Below are positions 1 through 8,451 of a DNA stretch of 25,339 bases, one piece after another. The notes under the pieces are model-generated. The model had not been told where the DNA came from. It made no database searches and worked only from the letters and a program-made list of their open reading frames with translations. Position 1 is the first letter of the stretch. Each line of letters opens with the position of its first letter. The position numbers and the translations under genes are program-made. This DNA comes from RYN-433 sp036558265 (GTDB lineage Bacteria; Planctomycetota; Phycisphaerae; Tepidisphaerales; Tepidisphaeraceae): NCBI GenBank assembly GCA_036558265.1, contig DATBFY010000570.1:1-25339 (forward strand). Direction: 5' to 3'.

Positions 1-2
1 TG

Positions 3-548
3 GATATCTCCAAGGCCAACGCGCCGGCGATCTTCGAGAACGTGAACAAGATCCTGGGCCAGGCGCCGCCGACGACCACGGCGCCATCGACGGGGGTGGC
101 AGGCGCGGCGGCGACGGCGGCGACGGCGGGGACGGCAGCGCCGCCACCGGCGATCGGCGGGCGGCTCAAGGTCGTCATGGCCGCCAACCGCTCGGTCAGC
201 CTGACCGAGACCTTCGACCGACCCCTGGTCATCGGGTATCTCGCCTTCGACCTGCCCATCGACTCGGGCGGAAACCTCCAGCCGCCGGTCTCCACGCGGG
301 CGCAGTTGGACCAGCGGCCGCTGCTCCCGGCGACGCAGACCGACTTCGGAAAGACCGTCGAATTCGGCCCGGACGCCAACACCGGCAAGATCAACCAGTG
401 GCTCAACCAGAACCCGAAGAACCGCGTGGCCCTGGGCCAGATGCTCACGTCGCAGGGGCTCTCGCCCCACGACATCCCGGACGTGCTCTTCGGCAAGCCG
501 CACGCGGCGCTGCGGGCGGAGATCATCAGCGCCTTCGATATCAAATGA
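3..548 (+). CDS. C-terminal part of an unknown protein (5' end outside window)
   Basis: I do not recognise this gene. The reading frame is open from the first in-frame codon of the window (base 3), so the true start lies upstream. The first possible start inside the window is a GTG at 42 with no convincing ribosome binding site. The visible part has an Ala/Thr/Pro-rich linker at about residues 20-50 of the fragment, then a compact segment of about 120 residues that mixes beta-prone and helical stretches and ends in FDIK. No catalytic motif, membrane segment or signal is visible in this part. The next gene starts 43 bp downstream on the same strand behind a strong Shine-Dalgarno, so the two may be co-transcribed. 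A function cannot be assigned. Confidence 0.7.
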   Translation, partial: DISKANAPAIFENVNKILGQAPPTTTAPSTGVAGAAATAATAGTAAPPPAIGGRLKVVMAANRSVSLTETFDRPLVIGYLAFDLPIDSGGNLQPPVSTRAQLDQRPLLPATQTDFGKTVEFGPDANTGKINQWLNQNPKNRVALGQMLTSQGLSPHDIPDVLFGKPHAALRAEIISAFDIK

Positions 549-579
549 CTTGCGCGCATCGCGGGAAACTACCGCGCGC

Positions 580-586
580 AGGAGGT
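580..586 (+). promoter_or_regulatory. strong Shine-Dalgarno AGGAGGT
   Basis: AGGAGGT lies 5 nt before the ATG at 592. It is one of the few near-consensus ribosome binding sites in the window and supports the small 81-aa gene as real. Confidence 0.7.
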
Positions 587-591
587 AATCC

Positions 592-837
592 ATGTCAGTC
601 AGGAATGTGCCGGCGAATCAGGTGGGGGCGGTGGTGCAGACGTTCGTGGACAACGGGGCGGGACGGGTCGTCGCCCAGCGCGAAGCGGGCGTGACGACCT
701 ATACCGTGGGCGAGCCGATGCCGGCGCCGCCAGCCGAAGGTATCACCGGCCTGGGCCCGGCAACCTCGGCGTCCGCCCGGCCGGTCAAGACGCGTGCGAG
801 GAAGGTAGCGAAGAAGCGTAAAGCGCGGCGTCGCTGA
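592..837 (+). CDS. small basic-tailed hypothetical protein (81 aa)
   Basis: Not recognised. The ATG is placed by the AGGAGGT site 5 nt upstream. Residues 1-45 could form a small fold with alternating hydrophobic residues (VGAVVQTFVDNGAGRVV). Residues about 46-62 are a Pro/Ala/Gly linker. The last 20 residues are almost entirely Arg, Lys and Ala, like the nucleic-acid-binding tails of small ribosome- or DNA-associated proteins. There is no signal peptide or membrane segment. It sits between an unknown gene (43 bp upstream) and truA (38 bp downstream), all on one strand, so an operon is possible. Nucleic-acid binding is inference from the tail only. Confidence 0.65.
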   Translation: MSVRNVPANQVGAVVQTFVDNGAGRVVAQREAGVTTYTVGEPMPAPPAEGITGLGPATSASARPVKTRARKVAKKRKARRR

Positions 838-875
838 AGGCCGCCGGCTCGGGTATACCTTGGCCCGCGCCCGAC

Positions 876-1682
876 ATGCCGCCGCTTCAGCGTTACATGC
901 TCACCATCGCCTACCGTGGCACGCGATACCATGGCTGGCAATGGCAGGCCGCCAACCCGCTGACGTGGAAGGGCCCGCAGCCAGCGGAGGGCGAGGGCAT
1001 CCCGACGGTGCAGGCGACGCTCGCCCGGGCCATTCAAAGCGTCGTGGCTCATCCGATCGTGCTGTCGGGTTCGAGCCGCACCGATGCGGGCGTTCACGCG
1101 AAGGGGCAGATCGCCCATTTTGATACCGATCAGGTTCAAATCCCGCCCGAGGGATTGCGCCGCGCGGTAAACGCGCGGCTTCCGGATGACATCCTCGTTC
1201 GCGCGATCGAGCCGGTTGAGCCAAGTTTTGACGCGATCTCGTCTACCCTGAGCAAGCGATATCAGTATTTCATTTGGAATTCCCCGGATCGTTCGGTCTT
1301 TTTCCCGGATCTTGCATGGCACCGCTGGCAGAACCTGGATGTCGCGGCAATGGCGGCGGCGGCGGAGCACTTGGTGGGCGAGCATGATTTTGCCAGTTTC
1401 GCCCGGCCCGGGCACGGCCGAGAAAACACGGTGCGGCGGGTGCTGGCGTGCAAGGTTTCGCAACGCGGGCCCAGGATCTTGATTGGGGTCGAGGGGACCG
1501 GCTTCCTATGGAACATGGTGCGGATTATTGCTGGGACCCTGGTGGAAGTGGGGCTCGGGCGGCGCAACGCGGCAGAGATGGTGGAGATCCTGGCGGCGCG
1601 GGATCGCCAGGCCGCCGGCGGCACGGCGCCGCCGCATGGGTTGTACTTGCAGTGGATCCGGGTGAAGCGCAGCGGATTCTGA
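876..1682 (+). CDS. truA: tRNA pseudouridine synthase A
   Basis: TruA converts uridine to pseudouridine at positions 38-40 of the tRNA anticodon arm. The family motif SRTDAGVHA is present and its aspartate (residue 70) is the expected catalytic nucleophile. The N-terminal strand YRGTRYHGWQ, the C-terminal GTGFLWNMVRIIAGTLVEVG block and the final APPHGLYL motif are also in place. At 268 aa the length is normal for the family. About 20 extra residues (27-46) lie between the WQ motif and the first helix. No clear Shine-Dalgarno precedes the ATG at 876. An ATG at 897 (residue 8) is an alternative start, directly before the first conserved strand. Confidence 0.95.
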   Translation: MPPLQRYMLTIAYRGTRYHGWQWQAANPLTWKGPQPAEGEGIPTVQATLARAIQSVVAHPIVLSGSSRTDAGVHAKGQIAHFDTDQVQIPPEGLRRAVNARLPDDILVRAIEPVEPSFDAISSTLSKRYQYFIWNSPDRSVFFPDLAWHRWQNLDVAAMAAAAEHLVGEHDFASFARPGHGRENTVRRVLACKVSQRGPRILIGVEGTGFLWNMVRIIAGTLVEVGLGRRNAAEMVEILAARDRQAAGGTAPPHGLYLQWIRVKRSGF

Positions 1683-1728
1683 TTCACAAGAAACCACTAA
1701 AGATTGCGGAAAAAACCTCACAGCAGAC

Positions 1729-1744
1729 TCAAGAATGTTCTTGA
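1729..1744. repeat. perfect inverted repeat overlapping a -35-like TTGACG
   Basis: TCAAGAA-TG-TTCTTGA is a perfect inverted repeat with 7-bp arms and a 2-bp centre. Its right arm shares TTGA with a possible -35 element TTGACG at 1741-1746. An 18-bp spacer then leads to CAGAAT at 1765-1770, a weak -10. It could be an operator or the first stem of a leader. Confidence 0.4.
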
Positions 1745-1746
1745 CG

Positions 1747-1783
1747 GGATGTAAGGCATCCGATCAGAATCCCACCTCTGATC
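1747..1783 (+). promoter_or_regulatory. two tandem hairpins in the leader of the 899-aa surface protein
   Basis: GGATG-TAAGG-CATCC (1747-1761) is followed directly by GATCAGA-ATCCCACC-TCTGATC (1762-1783). The ribosome binding site AGGAGG is at 1791-1796 and the GTG start at 1802. The second stem ends 7 nt before the binding site, so it could affect translation. This AT-richer stretch stands out from the flanking coding DNA. A regulatory role is inference. The second hairpin followed by TTT could also act as a weak terminator for truA. Confidence 0.3.
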
Positions 1784-1801
1784 TTTGCGAAGGAGGCGTG
1801 G

Positions 1802-4501
1802 GTGAAGGGACGAAAGGGAAGTGGGGCGTTATGGCTCGTCGTAGCCACCGTTGCGCTCATTCCCCCGATCGCGGGTTATGCGGCCACCACGGCGCAATGG
1901 GACACCAACTCCGCCCCGGGCATCCAGGGCGGATCGGGGGTGTGGAATACCAGCCTGCCGAACTGGGACAAGGGTGGCGGCGTGCGCGGGGCGTGGATCA
2001 ACAGCGCCGGGGACACCGCGGTGTTCAGCGGGACGCCGGGCGGGACGGTGCAGCTCTCGTCGGCGATCACGGCGGGGCTGCTCGAGTTCGACGCGGCGGG
2101 TTACACGATCACGCAGAGCCAGTCGTTCGCGCTGACGCTCAGCTCGGGTTCGGTCGTCGCCAATGCGGATGGGATCATCGCGGCGGCGATCTCCACACCG
2201 GCGGGGTTCTTCAAGTCCGGGGCCGGGATGTTGACGCTCTCGGGCTCGAACACGATTCGCGGCCCGGTCACGATCTCCGGCGGGACGCTCTCGTTCACGA
2301 ACGAGGCGAACCTTGGCTCGACGGCGAACGACGTGGCGCTGTCGGGCGGGGTGCTGCGATACGCGGGGGCGACGCCGTTGTCGCTGGCGTCGGGGCGGAC
2401 GGTCATCGTTGACGCGGGGGGCGGGGGCGGGGGAATCGAGACGACCGGTGGGATGCTCCAATTGGCGTCCACCGGCCAGTTGACCGGCGCGGGCACCCTG
2501 AACAAGCTCGGCGCGCAGACGCTGATCATCTCCGGCGCGAACACCGCATTCAGCGGCGCGGTGCAGGTCAGCAACGGCACGCTGCAACTGAACAACGCGA
2601 ACGCGATCAACGGCCGGCCCGTGTCGCTCGCGGGCGGGCGGTTGTCGCTGCGAGCGGACCAGTCGGCGGATTTCCGCAGTGACATCAGCGCGTCGGCAGG
2701 CGCGAACGCCACGCTGGACGTGGATCGCGCGTCGGGGTTTGGGCGGAGCGACAGTGTGTTCGGCGCGGGCAGCCTTGCCGTGGCGATGGGCGCGACGCTT
2801 GCGGTCAACGGCGGCAGCCGCTGGGTCCTGGGCGTGCAGGACCTGCAGGTGGACGGCGCGTTGCACGTCAACGACCTGGGCGTGCTGGTGCGCGGGGCGC
2901 TGGCGGGGACCGGGTCGGTTACGTTCGGCGCCATCACGCAGCCGCCGGACGGGCTGACGCGGGGTCTCATCATCACCGGCGGCGGGGCTCCGCGAACGCT
3001 GGCTGCGGATCTCGTGGCCGACGCGACGACCGGCGGCTCGCCGATCGTCGGCGCGATCGAGGGGAGTTCACTGGTCTACGGCGGCACGTGGACCGGCAAC
3101 GCGTCGGCCGACACCGTGCAGAACTGGGTGCTGCTTCGCGACGGCGCCAGCTTCCTGCTGGCGGCCGCAGCCCGGGTCAACACGGTCCTTTCGGACCTGA
3201 GCGCCAGCAGGCCGTTCATCGTGGAGGGCAACGGCACGAACAACTCGTTTGAGATGGACGGCGGGTTCGTGGCGGACCATACGGCGCCCGGATCGGCCAA
3301 CGCCGAAGGTCTGGCTTCCCTGGAGATCCGCAACGCGACGCTTGTCAGCCGCAGCGGCGCGAGCCTGCCGCTGGTGACGGCGACCGAAAGCCGCTCCGGG
3401 GGTCTTACCTTCGGCGGCACGAGCGGGGCGGCATGGCGGGTCGCCGATTCCGACCAGCAATACGCCGGGCGGGTGACCTTCAACACCTCGACTACGCTCC
3501 AGTTGGACAAGGACCTCACCCACGTGGGCACGGTCGAGTCTCGGTTCGACGGCCAGTTCGAGATCCCGATCGCCGGCGTGATCGTGACCAAGATGGGTCC
3601 GGGGTGGTTGAACCTGATGGGGAGCCAGGGGTACGCGCCGGGGAGCGCGTTGTGGGTGCAGGGCGGCGGGGTGCGGTTCGGCACGGACCCCGGCGCCGGG
3701 TGGTACGCGGGGAACTACACGCGGGGAGCGGATGGCAGCATCACGGTTCCTCCGGCTCCCAAGGGGACGCTTGCGGTCGCGGTGGGCGGAACGTCCGGGG
3801 GGACCGCCGAGTTCGCGGCGCCGGTCAGCCGGGTGGCATCCCTGGCGATCAGCGCCGGCGGCCTCGTGCGCCTCGTACCGGGGGATCGGACACTTGCGAC
3901 CGAGGCGCTGATGATCGACGGGGGCGGGCAGCTCGATCTGGCGGACGGCAGGCTGGTCGTCGATTATGCGAGCGACGCGGGATCGCCGCTCGCAAATATC
4001 GCCCAGTGGATCAAGAACGGCTATAACGCCAGCGGTACACGATGGCAGGGGCCTGGGATCGTGAGCAGCGCCGCGGCGGCGGAGCCGGACCGGCTGGGCG
4101 TCGGCTACGCCGAGGCGGCGGACGTGCTATCGCTATCCGGGGGTCAGACAGGGGTATTCGGGGGACAGACCGTGGACGCGACCAGCGTATTGGCACGCGT
4201 GACGTTGTTAGGCGATGCCAACCTGGATGGGCGGGTTTCGCTCGCGGATTTCCAGCGGCTTGAACTGGCGTATGGGACGTCAGGCCGGTCGTGGGCGGAT
4301 GGGGACTTCGATTACGACGGGGCGGTGGGGCTGCCGGACTTCCAGGCGCTCTATCGAAACTTCGATCCGAACGAGTCGGCGGAGGCACGGGCGGCGGTGG
4401 AAGCATTTGCCGGGAGCGTGCCCGAACCGTTGAGCGGGGCATGGATCTGCGTGGGGGTGGGACTCCTCCGGACGCGCCGGGTCCGCCGTCGCAAACGTTA
4501 G
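1802..4501 (+). CDS. secreted autotransporter-repeat/dockerin-like protein with PEP-CTERM-like tail (899 aa)
   Basis: A GTG start is fixed by AGGAGG at 1791-1796. A signal peptide covers residues 1-28 (hydrophobic core 9-22, cleavage near GYA-A). The body is a beta-helix-type repeat protein. Units of the autotransporter-associated type (KSGAGMLTLSGSNT then GPVTISGGTL, about 137-170; KLGAQTLIISGANT then GAVQVSNGTLQL, about 238-265) recur, but no outer-membrane barrel follows. Instead the C-terminus has a planctomycete-type module (about 720-800), a dockerin-like calcium-loop pair (GDANLDGRVSLADF from 804, GDFDYDGAVGLPDF about 30 residues on), then VPEP at 873, a short hydrophobic stretch and an Arg-rich end, as in PEP-CTERM sorting signals. 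It is likely exported and surface-retained. The ligand is unknown. It is paired with the next gene, which shares the C-terminal module. Confidence 0.88.
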   Translation: MKGRKGSGALWLVVATVALIPPIAGYAATTAQWDTNSAPGIQGGSGVWNTSLPNWDKGGGVRGAWINSAGDTAVFSGTPGGTVQLSSAITAGLLEFDAAGYTITQSQSFALTLSSGSVVANADGIIAAAISTPAGFFKSGAGMLTLSGSNTIRGPVTISGGTLSFTNEANLGSTANDVALSGGVLRYAGATPLSLASGRTVIVDAGGGGGGIETTGGMLQLASTGQLTGAGTLNKLGAQTLIISGANTAFSGAVQVSNGTLQLNNANAINGRPVSLAGGRLSLRADQSADFRSDISASAGANATLDVDRASGFGRSDSVFGAGSLAVAMGATLAVNGGSRWVLGVQDLQVDGALHVNDLGVLVRGALAGTGSVTFGAITQPPDGLTRGLIITGGGAPRTLAADLVADATTGGSPIVGAIEGSSLVYGGTWTGNASADTVQNWVLLRDGASFLLAAAARVNTVLSDLSASRPFIVEGNGTNNSFEMDGGFVADHTAPGSANAEGLASLEIRNATLVSRSGASLPLVTATESRSGGLTFGGTSGAAWRVADSDQQYAGRVTFNTSTTLQLDKDLTHVGTVESRFDGQFEIPIAGVIVTKMGPGWLNLMGSQGYAPGSALWVQGGGVRFGTDPGAGWYAGNYTRGADGSITVPPAPKGTLAVAVGGTSGGTAEFAAPVSRVASLAISAGGLVRLVPGDRTLATEALMIDGGGQLDLADGRLVVDYASDAGSPLANIAQWIKNGYNASGTRWQGPGIVSSAAAAEPDRLGVGYAEAADVLSLSGGQTGVFGGQTVDATSVLARVTLLGDANLDGRVSLADFQRLELAYGTSGRSWADGDFDYDGAVGLPDFQALYRNFDPNESAEARAAVEAFAGSVPEPLSGAWICVGVGLLRTRRVRRRKR

Positions 4502-4571
4502 CCACGTCACTAAACAGCCCATCCCCTCATTACGTCGGCGTCGGATCGCGGCGGTGCCGTCCAGATAGCCT

Positions 4572-4601
4572 TTGACCCTGCGCGGCAGGGAACGGTATCC
4601 T
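4572..4601 (+). promoter_or_regulatory. candidate promoter with hairpin in the spacer
   Basis: TTGACC (4572-4577), an 18-bp spacer and TATCCT (4596-4601) resemble a sigma-70 promoter for the gene starting at 4673. The spacer holds most of a perfect stem, CCCTGC-GCG-GCAGGG (4576-4590), which could be a regulator site or chance. The match to consensus is 5/6 and 4/6. No transcript evidence can be read from sequence. Confidence 0.35.
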
Positions 4602-4672
4602 TGGATCTCCCTTTCGCGTGGGTTGTGAGTTTCGGAGAGGCTGCAGGAGGCGTCGTACGGGGAGAGAATGCG

Positions 4673-7600
4673 ATGTCGGTGAACTCCAAGCGGAGCAGGG
4701 TGCGCCGCGGACCTGTGAGGCGGCGGCGTGGGCAGGAGGGGATTGCGCTCGCCGTGCGCGCAGGGCTGGGCGGAATCGGCGTGGCGGCGATCCTCGCGGC
4801 GGCGGCGGCGCGGCCGGCGTGGGGGGCGACCAATTCGCAGTGGGTCGGCGGCACGGACGGCACGGGGCTGTGGGGCGACCCGACGGCGTGGGACAACGGC
4901 ATTGTCCCGCAGACGGCCACGAACAACGCCAGCGTGGCCACCGGATTTGCGACGCTCGACGCGTCGTACTCGATCGGGGGGCTGGCGCTGGGCGGGGGTA
5001 CGGTCGGGGGTACGAACGACCTGGTGGTGAACGGGCTCTTGTCGTGGAGCAGCGGGTCGCTGGTGGACGCGGGCACGACGCGCGCGGCCGCGGCGATCGT
5101 GTTCTCGGGCGCGTCGGACAAGGTGCTGGGCGGCGGGCGGATGCTGATCAACGACGGCACGGCGACGTGGGTGGCGGGCGCGATCGTCGCCGCCGACGGC
5201 GCGACCATCGTCAATAACGGCACGTTCGCCAGCGGGTTCGACGGGGATCTGCGGAGCACGGGGACGGCGTCGCTGTTCCTCAATGCCGGAACGTTTCGCA
5301 AGACGGGCGGCGCGGGCACGAACGGCGGCGCGACGACGATCGGCGCGGTCTTCAACAACAGCGGGACCGTGCAGGTGCAGGTCGGTCAATTGGCGCTGGT
5401 GAGCGGGGGGAGCGCGACCGGCGGCCAATTCGACATCTCCGCGAACGCGCGGCTGATCATCGCCAACGACTACACGCTGGACGCCGCCTCGCGGATCAGC
5501 GGCAGCGGCTCGGTCGTGTTCGCGGGGGGCGTCAATACGATCGCGGGGACGTACGACGTCAGCGGGCTTACCGGGGTGATCGGCGGGACCACGACCTTCA
5601 CGGCGCCGGCGGGCACGGCCGCCGCCAGCGTCGTCCACTTCGGGCCGGTGTCGCTCAGCGGGGGCGTGCTGTCGATCAACAACCAGGTCGAGGTGCCGCG
5701 GCTCGACCAGATCGGTGGAAATCTCGACGGCAACGGCAGCGTGACGTTCACCGGGCCGATCGTGTGGCAGGCGGGTCAGCAGACCGGGTCGGGGACGACG
5801 ATCGCGTCGGCGGGGCTGTCGATCGAAGGTCCGGGCGGCAAGAGCCTTGAAGACCGGACCCTGCTCGTGCCCGGCAGCGCGTCGGCGACCTGGTCGGGAG
5901 GCGACATCCGGGCGTTCGGCAGCGCGACGCTTCAGAACGACGGCACGTTCACCAGCACGTTCGACGCCAACTACATCGTCGCCAACGGCTCGCCGCGGAT
6001 CGTCAACAACGGTCTATGGGTGAACAGCGGGGGGACGGGCGTCACGTCGATCGGGGCGGATTTCTTCAACACCGGCACGGTGCGCGTCGATGCCGGGACG
6101 CTGGCGCTGGCGAGCGGGTCGAGCGGCGGACGGTTCGACCTGGCGGGCGGCGGCGTGCAGTTCGCCGGCGCGTACGCCCTGACCGACGGGGCGGTGCTGG
6201 CCGGGACCAACAAGGCCGTGATCACCGGCGCGCTCGACATCAGCGGCGGGACGGCGACGGCGAACGTCGTCGAGATTTCCGGTAACGGGCAGTTAACGGG
6301 CAGCGGGCTGTTCACGGTCGATAAGCTGACCTGGCTTGGCGGGCGCATGGCAGGCGGCGGGACGACGCTGGTCAACACGAGCCTGACGCTGGACGGCGAC
6401 GGCAAGGTAATCGACGGCGGGCGGACGCTGCGCATCGCCGCCAGCGCCGTGGCCACGTGGTCGGCCGGTGACATCGCGGCGTTTCCCGATTCGGTGATCG
6501 ACAACGCCGGGAAGCTGGAGACGACGTTCGACGGCACGCTGCTCTACGCATCGGCTCGGACGGCGGTGTTCCTCAACTCGGGACTGTTCCAGAAATCGGC
6601 GGGGACCGGGACGACGCGGATCGACGTGCCGTACATCAACTCGGGCACGACGCGCGTGGCGAGCGGGACGCTCCTGCTCAGCGGGGGCGGGTCGGCTTCG
6701 GGCAACTTCGACCTGGCGGACGGGACGCGGCTGCAGTTCGCCAACGACTACCGGCTTGCGGACGGCGCGACCGTCACGGGCCCGAAGGTCAGCATCGGGC
6801 TGTCGGCGGGCACGCTGACGGTGGACGTGCCGCTCGCCGCCGCCAGCCTCGAACAGACCGCCGGGATCTTCAGCGGGACCGGCAGCGTCACGCTGGACAA
6901 GTTCACGTGGAGCGGGGGCGCGATGTCGGGCTCGGCGACGACGTCGGTCAATACGACGCTGCTGATGTCGACGAGCACGGAGATGGACCTGGTCGGGCGC
7001 ACGCTGTCGATCGGCGGCAGCGCAACGGCCACGTGGAGCGCGGGTGACGTCCACGTCCTGCGGGGGGGCACGATCAACAACGCGGGGACATTCGAGGTCA
7101 CCCAGGACGCCGGTCTCTTCAGCCGCTTTGACGCGACCGATGCGGCCTTCAACAACACCGGGACGCTGCTCAAGACCGGCACGAACACGGCGCTGATCTC
7201 CGGCGTGCCGGTGAACAACACGGGGACGGTTCACGTCTCGGCGGGGACGTTGGCGATCTCGAACCTGGGGAACTTCAAGACCACGGTCATCGACGCCGGC
7301 GCCGGCGGCAGCTTCGCGACCGTGCTCACCAACACCGGCAGTTACAACGCAGCGGGCAGCACGACGGCCACGATCGTCCTGAACACCGGCCGCTTCACTG
7401 CGGCGGGCTCGCTGAACATCGCCGTGCAGTTCACCAACAGCGGGATCGCGACCGCCGACTTTCTGGGTCCGCAGACCTGGGCGCCCGGGGGGCGCCTGCT
7501 GGTCAACGGCGGCAACGTCACGCTCGGCACGGACGGCGGCGCCACGCTCACGCTGGACGCCAAGGGCGGCACGACGCTGCTCAAGAGCGATCAGCACCTC

Positions 7601-8329
7601 AACGTGCTCAACGTGGACGGCGGCACGGTCAAGCTGAGCAGCGGCGGCACGGCGGGCGCAGGCCTCCTGCTCCGCACCGGCGGTTACGCGAACAAGGGCA
7701 CGACCGACAACTGGAAGGGAAAGCTCGACGTTACCAACGGCAGCCTCATCCTGGATTATCAGGACGGCGCGTCACCGATCGATGCGGTCGCCAATCAAGT
7801 CAGGAACGGTTTCAACCCGGCCGGCGCGGAGCATTGGACCGGCAACGGCATCGTCAGCTCGACCGCTCACGACAACGCCAGTGGCAACACGGGGGTGGGT
7901 TACGGCGAGGCGTCGGACGTGCTGGGGGCGACGGGCGGGACGTTCGCCGGCGAGGACGTGACCGGCAACGCCGTGCTGGTGCGCTACACGCTCTATGGCG
8001 ACGCCACGCTCGACGGGGGCGTGGACTTCAACGACCTGGTGAAGCTGGCGCAGAATTACAACAGCGGGACGGGGGAGAAACTCTGGAGCCAGGGTGACTT
8101 CACGTACGACGGGATCGTCGATTTCAACGACCTGGTGAAACTGGCGCAGAATTACAACACGACGCTGCTGCCGCCGCCGACGGGCGCCGCGATTCCGGGC
8201 GCGTCGGCGGCATTTGAGCAGGACCTCGCCCGCGCCTTCGCGCAGGTGCCGGAGCCCGGCGCGGGTGCGCTGCTGACCGCTTGCGGCTTCGCCGGGCTGA
8301 CTCGCCGAAGACGCCAGCGACGCGCCTAA
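4673..8329 (+). CDS. giant secreted tandem-repeat protein with dockerin-like pair and PEP-CTERM-like tail (1218 aa)
   Basis: The ATG at 4673 has GGGGAGAG 6 nt upstream. A longer reading from TTG at 4601 lacks support. An Arg-rich n-region (residues 6-19) precedes a hydrophobic core (24-46), with cleavage near AWGA-T (52). The body is Gly/Thr/Ser-rich beta-helix repeats. An ATW anchor followed by an [NQ]N[ADN]GT or similar block recurs with Trp at residues 166, 407, 596 and 788, a period of about 190 residues after the first longer unit. The C-terminus repeats the module of the preceding gene: W.GNGIVSS and GVGYGEASDVL, dockerin-like loops GDATLDGGVDFNDL (1109) and GDFTYDGIVDFNDL (1141), VPEP at 1192, a hydrophobic stretch and a final run of Arg. 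It is probably surface-anchored; adhesion or scaffolding is inference. No catalytic domain is visible. Confidence 0.88.
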   Translation: MSVNSKRSRVRRGPVRRRRGQEGIALAVRAGLGGIGVAAILAAAAARPAWGATNSQWVGGTDGTGLWGDPTAWDNGIVPQTATNNASVATGFATLDASYSIGGLALGGGTVGGTNDLVVNGLLSWSSGSLVDAGTTRAAAAIVFSGASDKVLGGGRMLINDGTATWVAGAIVAADGATIVNNGTFASGFDGDLRSTGTASLFLNAGTFRKTGGAGTNGGATTIGAVFNNSGTVQVQVGQLALVSGGSATGGQFDISANARLIIANDYTLDAASRISGSGSVVFAGGVNTIAGTYDVSGLTGVIGGTTTFTAPAGTAAASVVHFGPVSLSGGVLSINNQVEVPRLDQIGGNLDGNGSVTFTGPIVWQAGQQTGSGTTIASAGLSIEGPGGKSLEDRTLLVPGSASATWSGGDIRAFGSATLQNDGTFTSTFDANYIVANGSPRIVNNGLWVNSGGTGVTSIGADFFNTGTVRVDAGTLALASGSSGGRFDLAGGGVQFAGAYALTDGAVLAGTNKAVITGALDISGGTATANVVEISGNGQLTGSGLFTVDKLTWLGGRMAGGGTTLVNTSLTLDGDGKVIDGGRTLRIAASAVATWSAGDIAAFPDSVIDNAGKLETTFDGTLLYASARTAVFLNSGLFQKSAGTGTTRIDVPYINSGTTRVASGTLLLSGGGSASGNFDLADGTRLQFANDYRLADGATVTGPKVSIGLSAGTLTVDVPLAAASLEQTAGIFSGTGSVTLDKFTWSGGAMSGSATTSVNTTLLMSTSTEMDLVGRTLSIGGSATATWSAGDVHVLRGGTINNAGTFEVTQDAGLFSRFDATDAAFNNTGTLLKTGTNTALISGVPVNNTGTVHVSAGTLAISNLGNFKTTVIDAGAGGSFATVLTNTGSYNAAGSTTATIVLNTGRFTAAGSLNIAVQFTNSGIATADFLGPQTWAPGGRLLVNGGNVTLGTDGGATLTLDAKGGTTLLKSDQHLNVLNVDGGTVKLSSGGTAGAGLLLRTGGYANKGTTDNWKGKLDVTNGSLILDYQDGASPIDAVANQVRNGFNPAGAEHWTGNGIVSSTAHDNASGNTGVGYGEASDVLGATGGTFAGEDVTGNAVLVRYTLYGDATLDGGVDFNDLVKLAQNYNSGTGEKLWSQGDFTYDGIVDFNDLVKLAQNYNTTLLPPPTGAAIPGASAAFEQDLARAFAQVPEPGAGALLTACGFAGLTRRRRQRRA
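8024..8158 (+). repeat. near-identical 39-bp direct repeats encoding the two dockerin-like loops
   Basis: Bases 8024-8062 and 8120-8158 match at 37 of 39 positions. Only two third-codon positions differ (GAC/GAT and AAG/AAA). They are 96 bp (32 codons) apart in the same frame and encode DFNDLVKLAQNYN twice. Confidence 0.9.
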
Positions 8330-8451
8330 ACTCCCCTCCTTGGTGGGGCGGACATTCTTGTCTACCCTGAAACAAGTTTCCGATCCAGAGGAGCTTTGGC
8401 ATCCCGCCCGCGTGCGAACATCCCGCACAGGGTTATCATCAGCGCAGCGAG

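Noticed and set aside
1829..2976. Long open frames on the minus strand opposite the 899-aa protein
   Set aside because: They are Arg/Pro/Ala-rich mirror frames of a GC-rich repeat gene, with no ribosome binding site or recognisable domain.
6293..7597. 434-aa minus-strand frame opposite the 1218-aa protein
   Set aside because: Its composition is the antisense image of the Gly/Thr repeats. The plus-strand gene has a signal peptide, periodic repeats and a conserved C-terminus.
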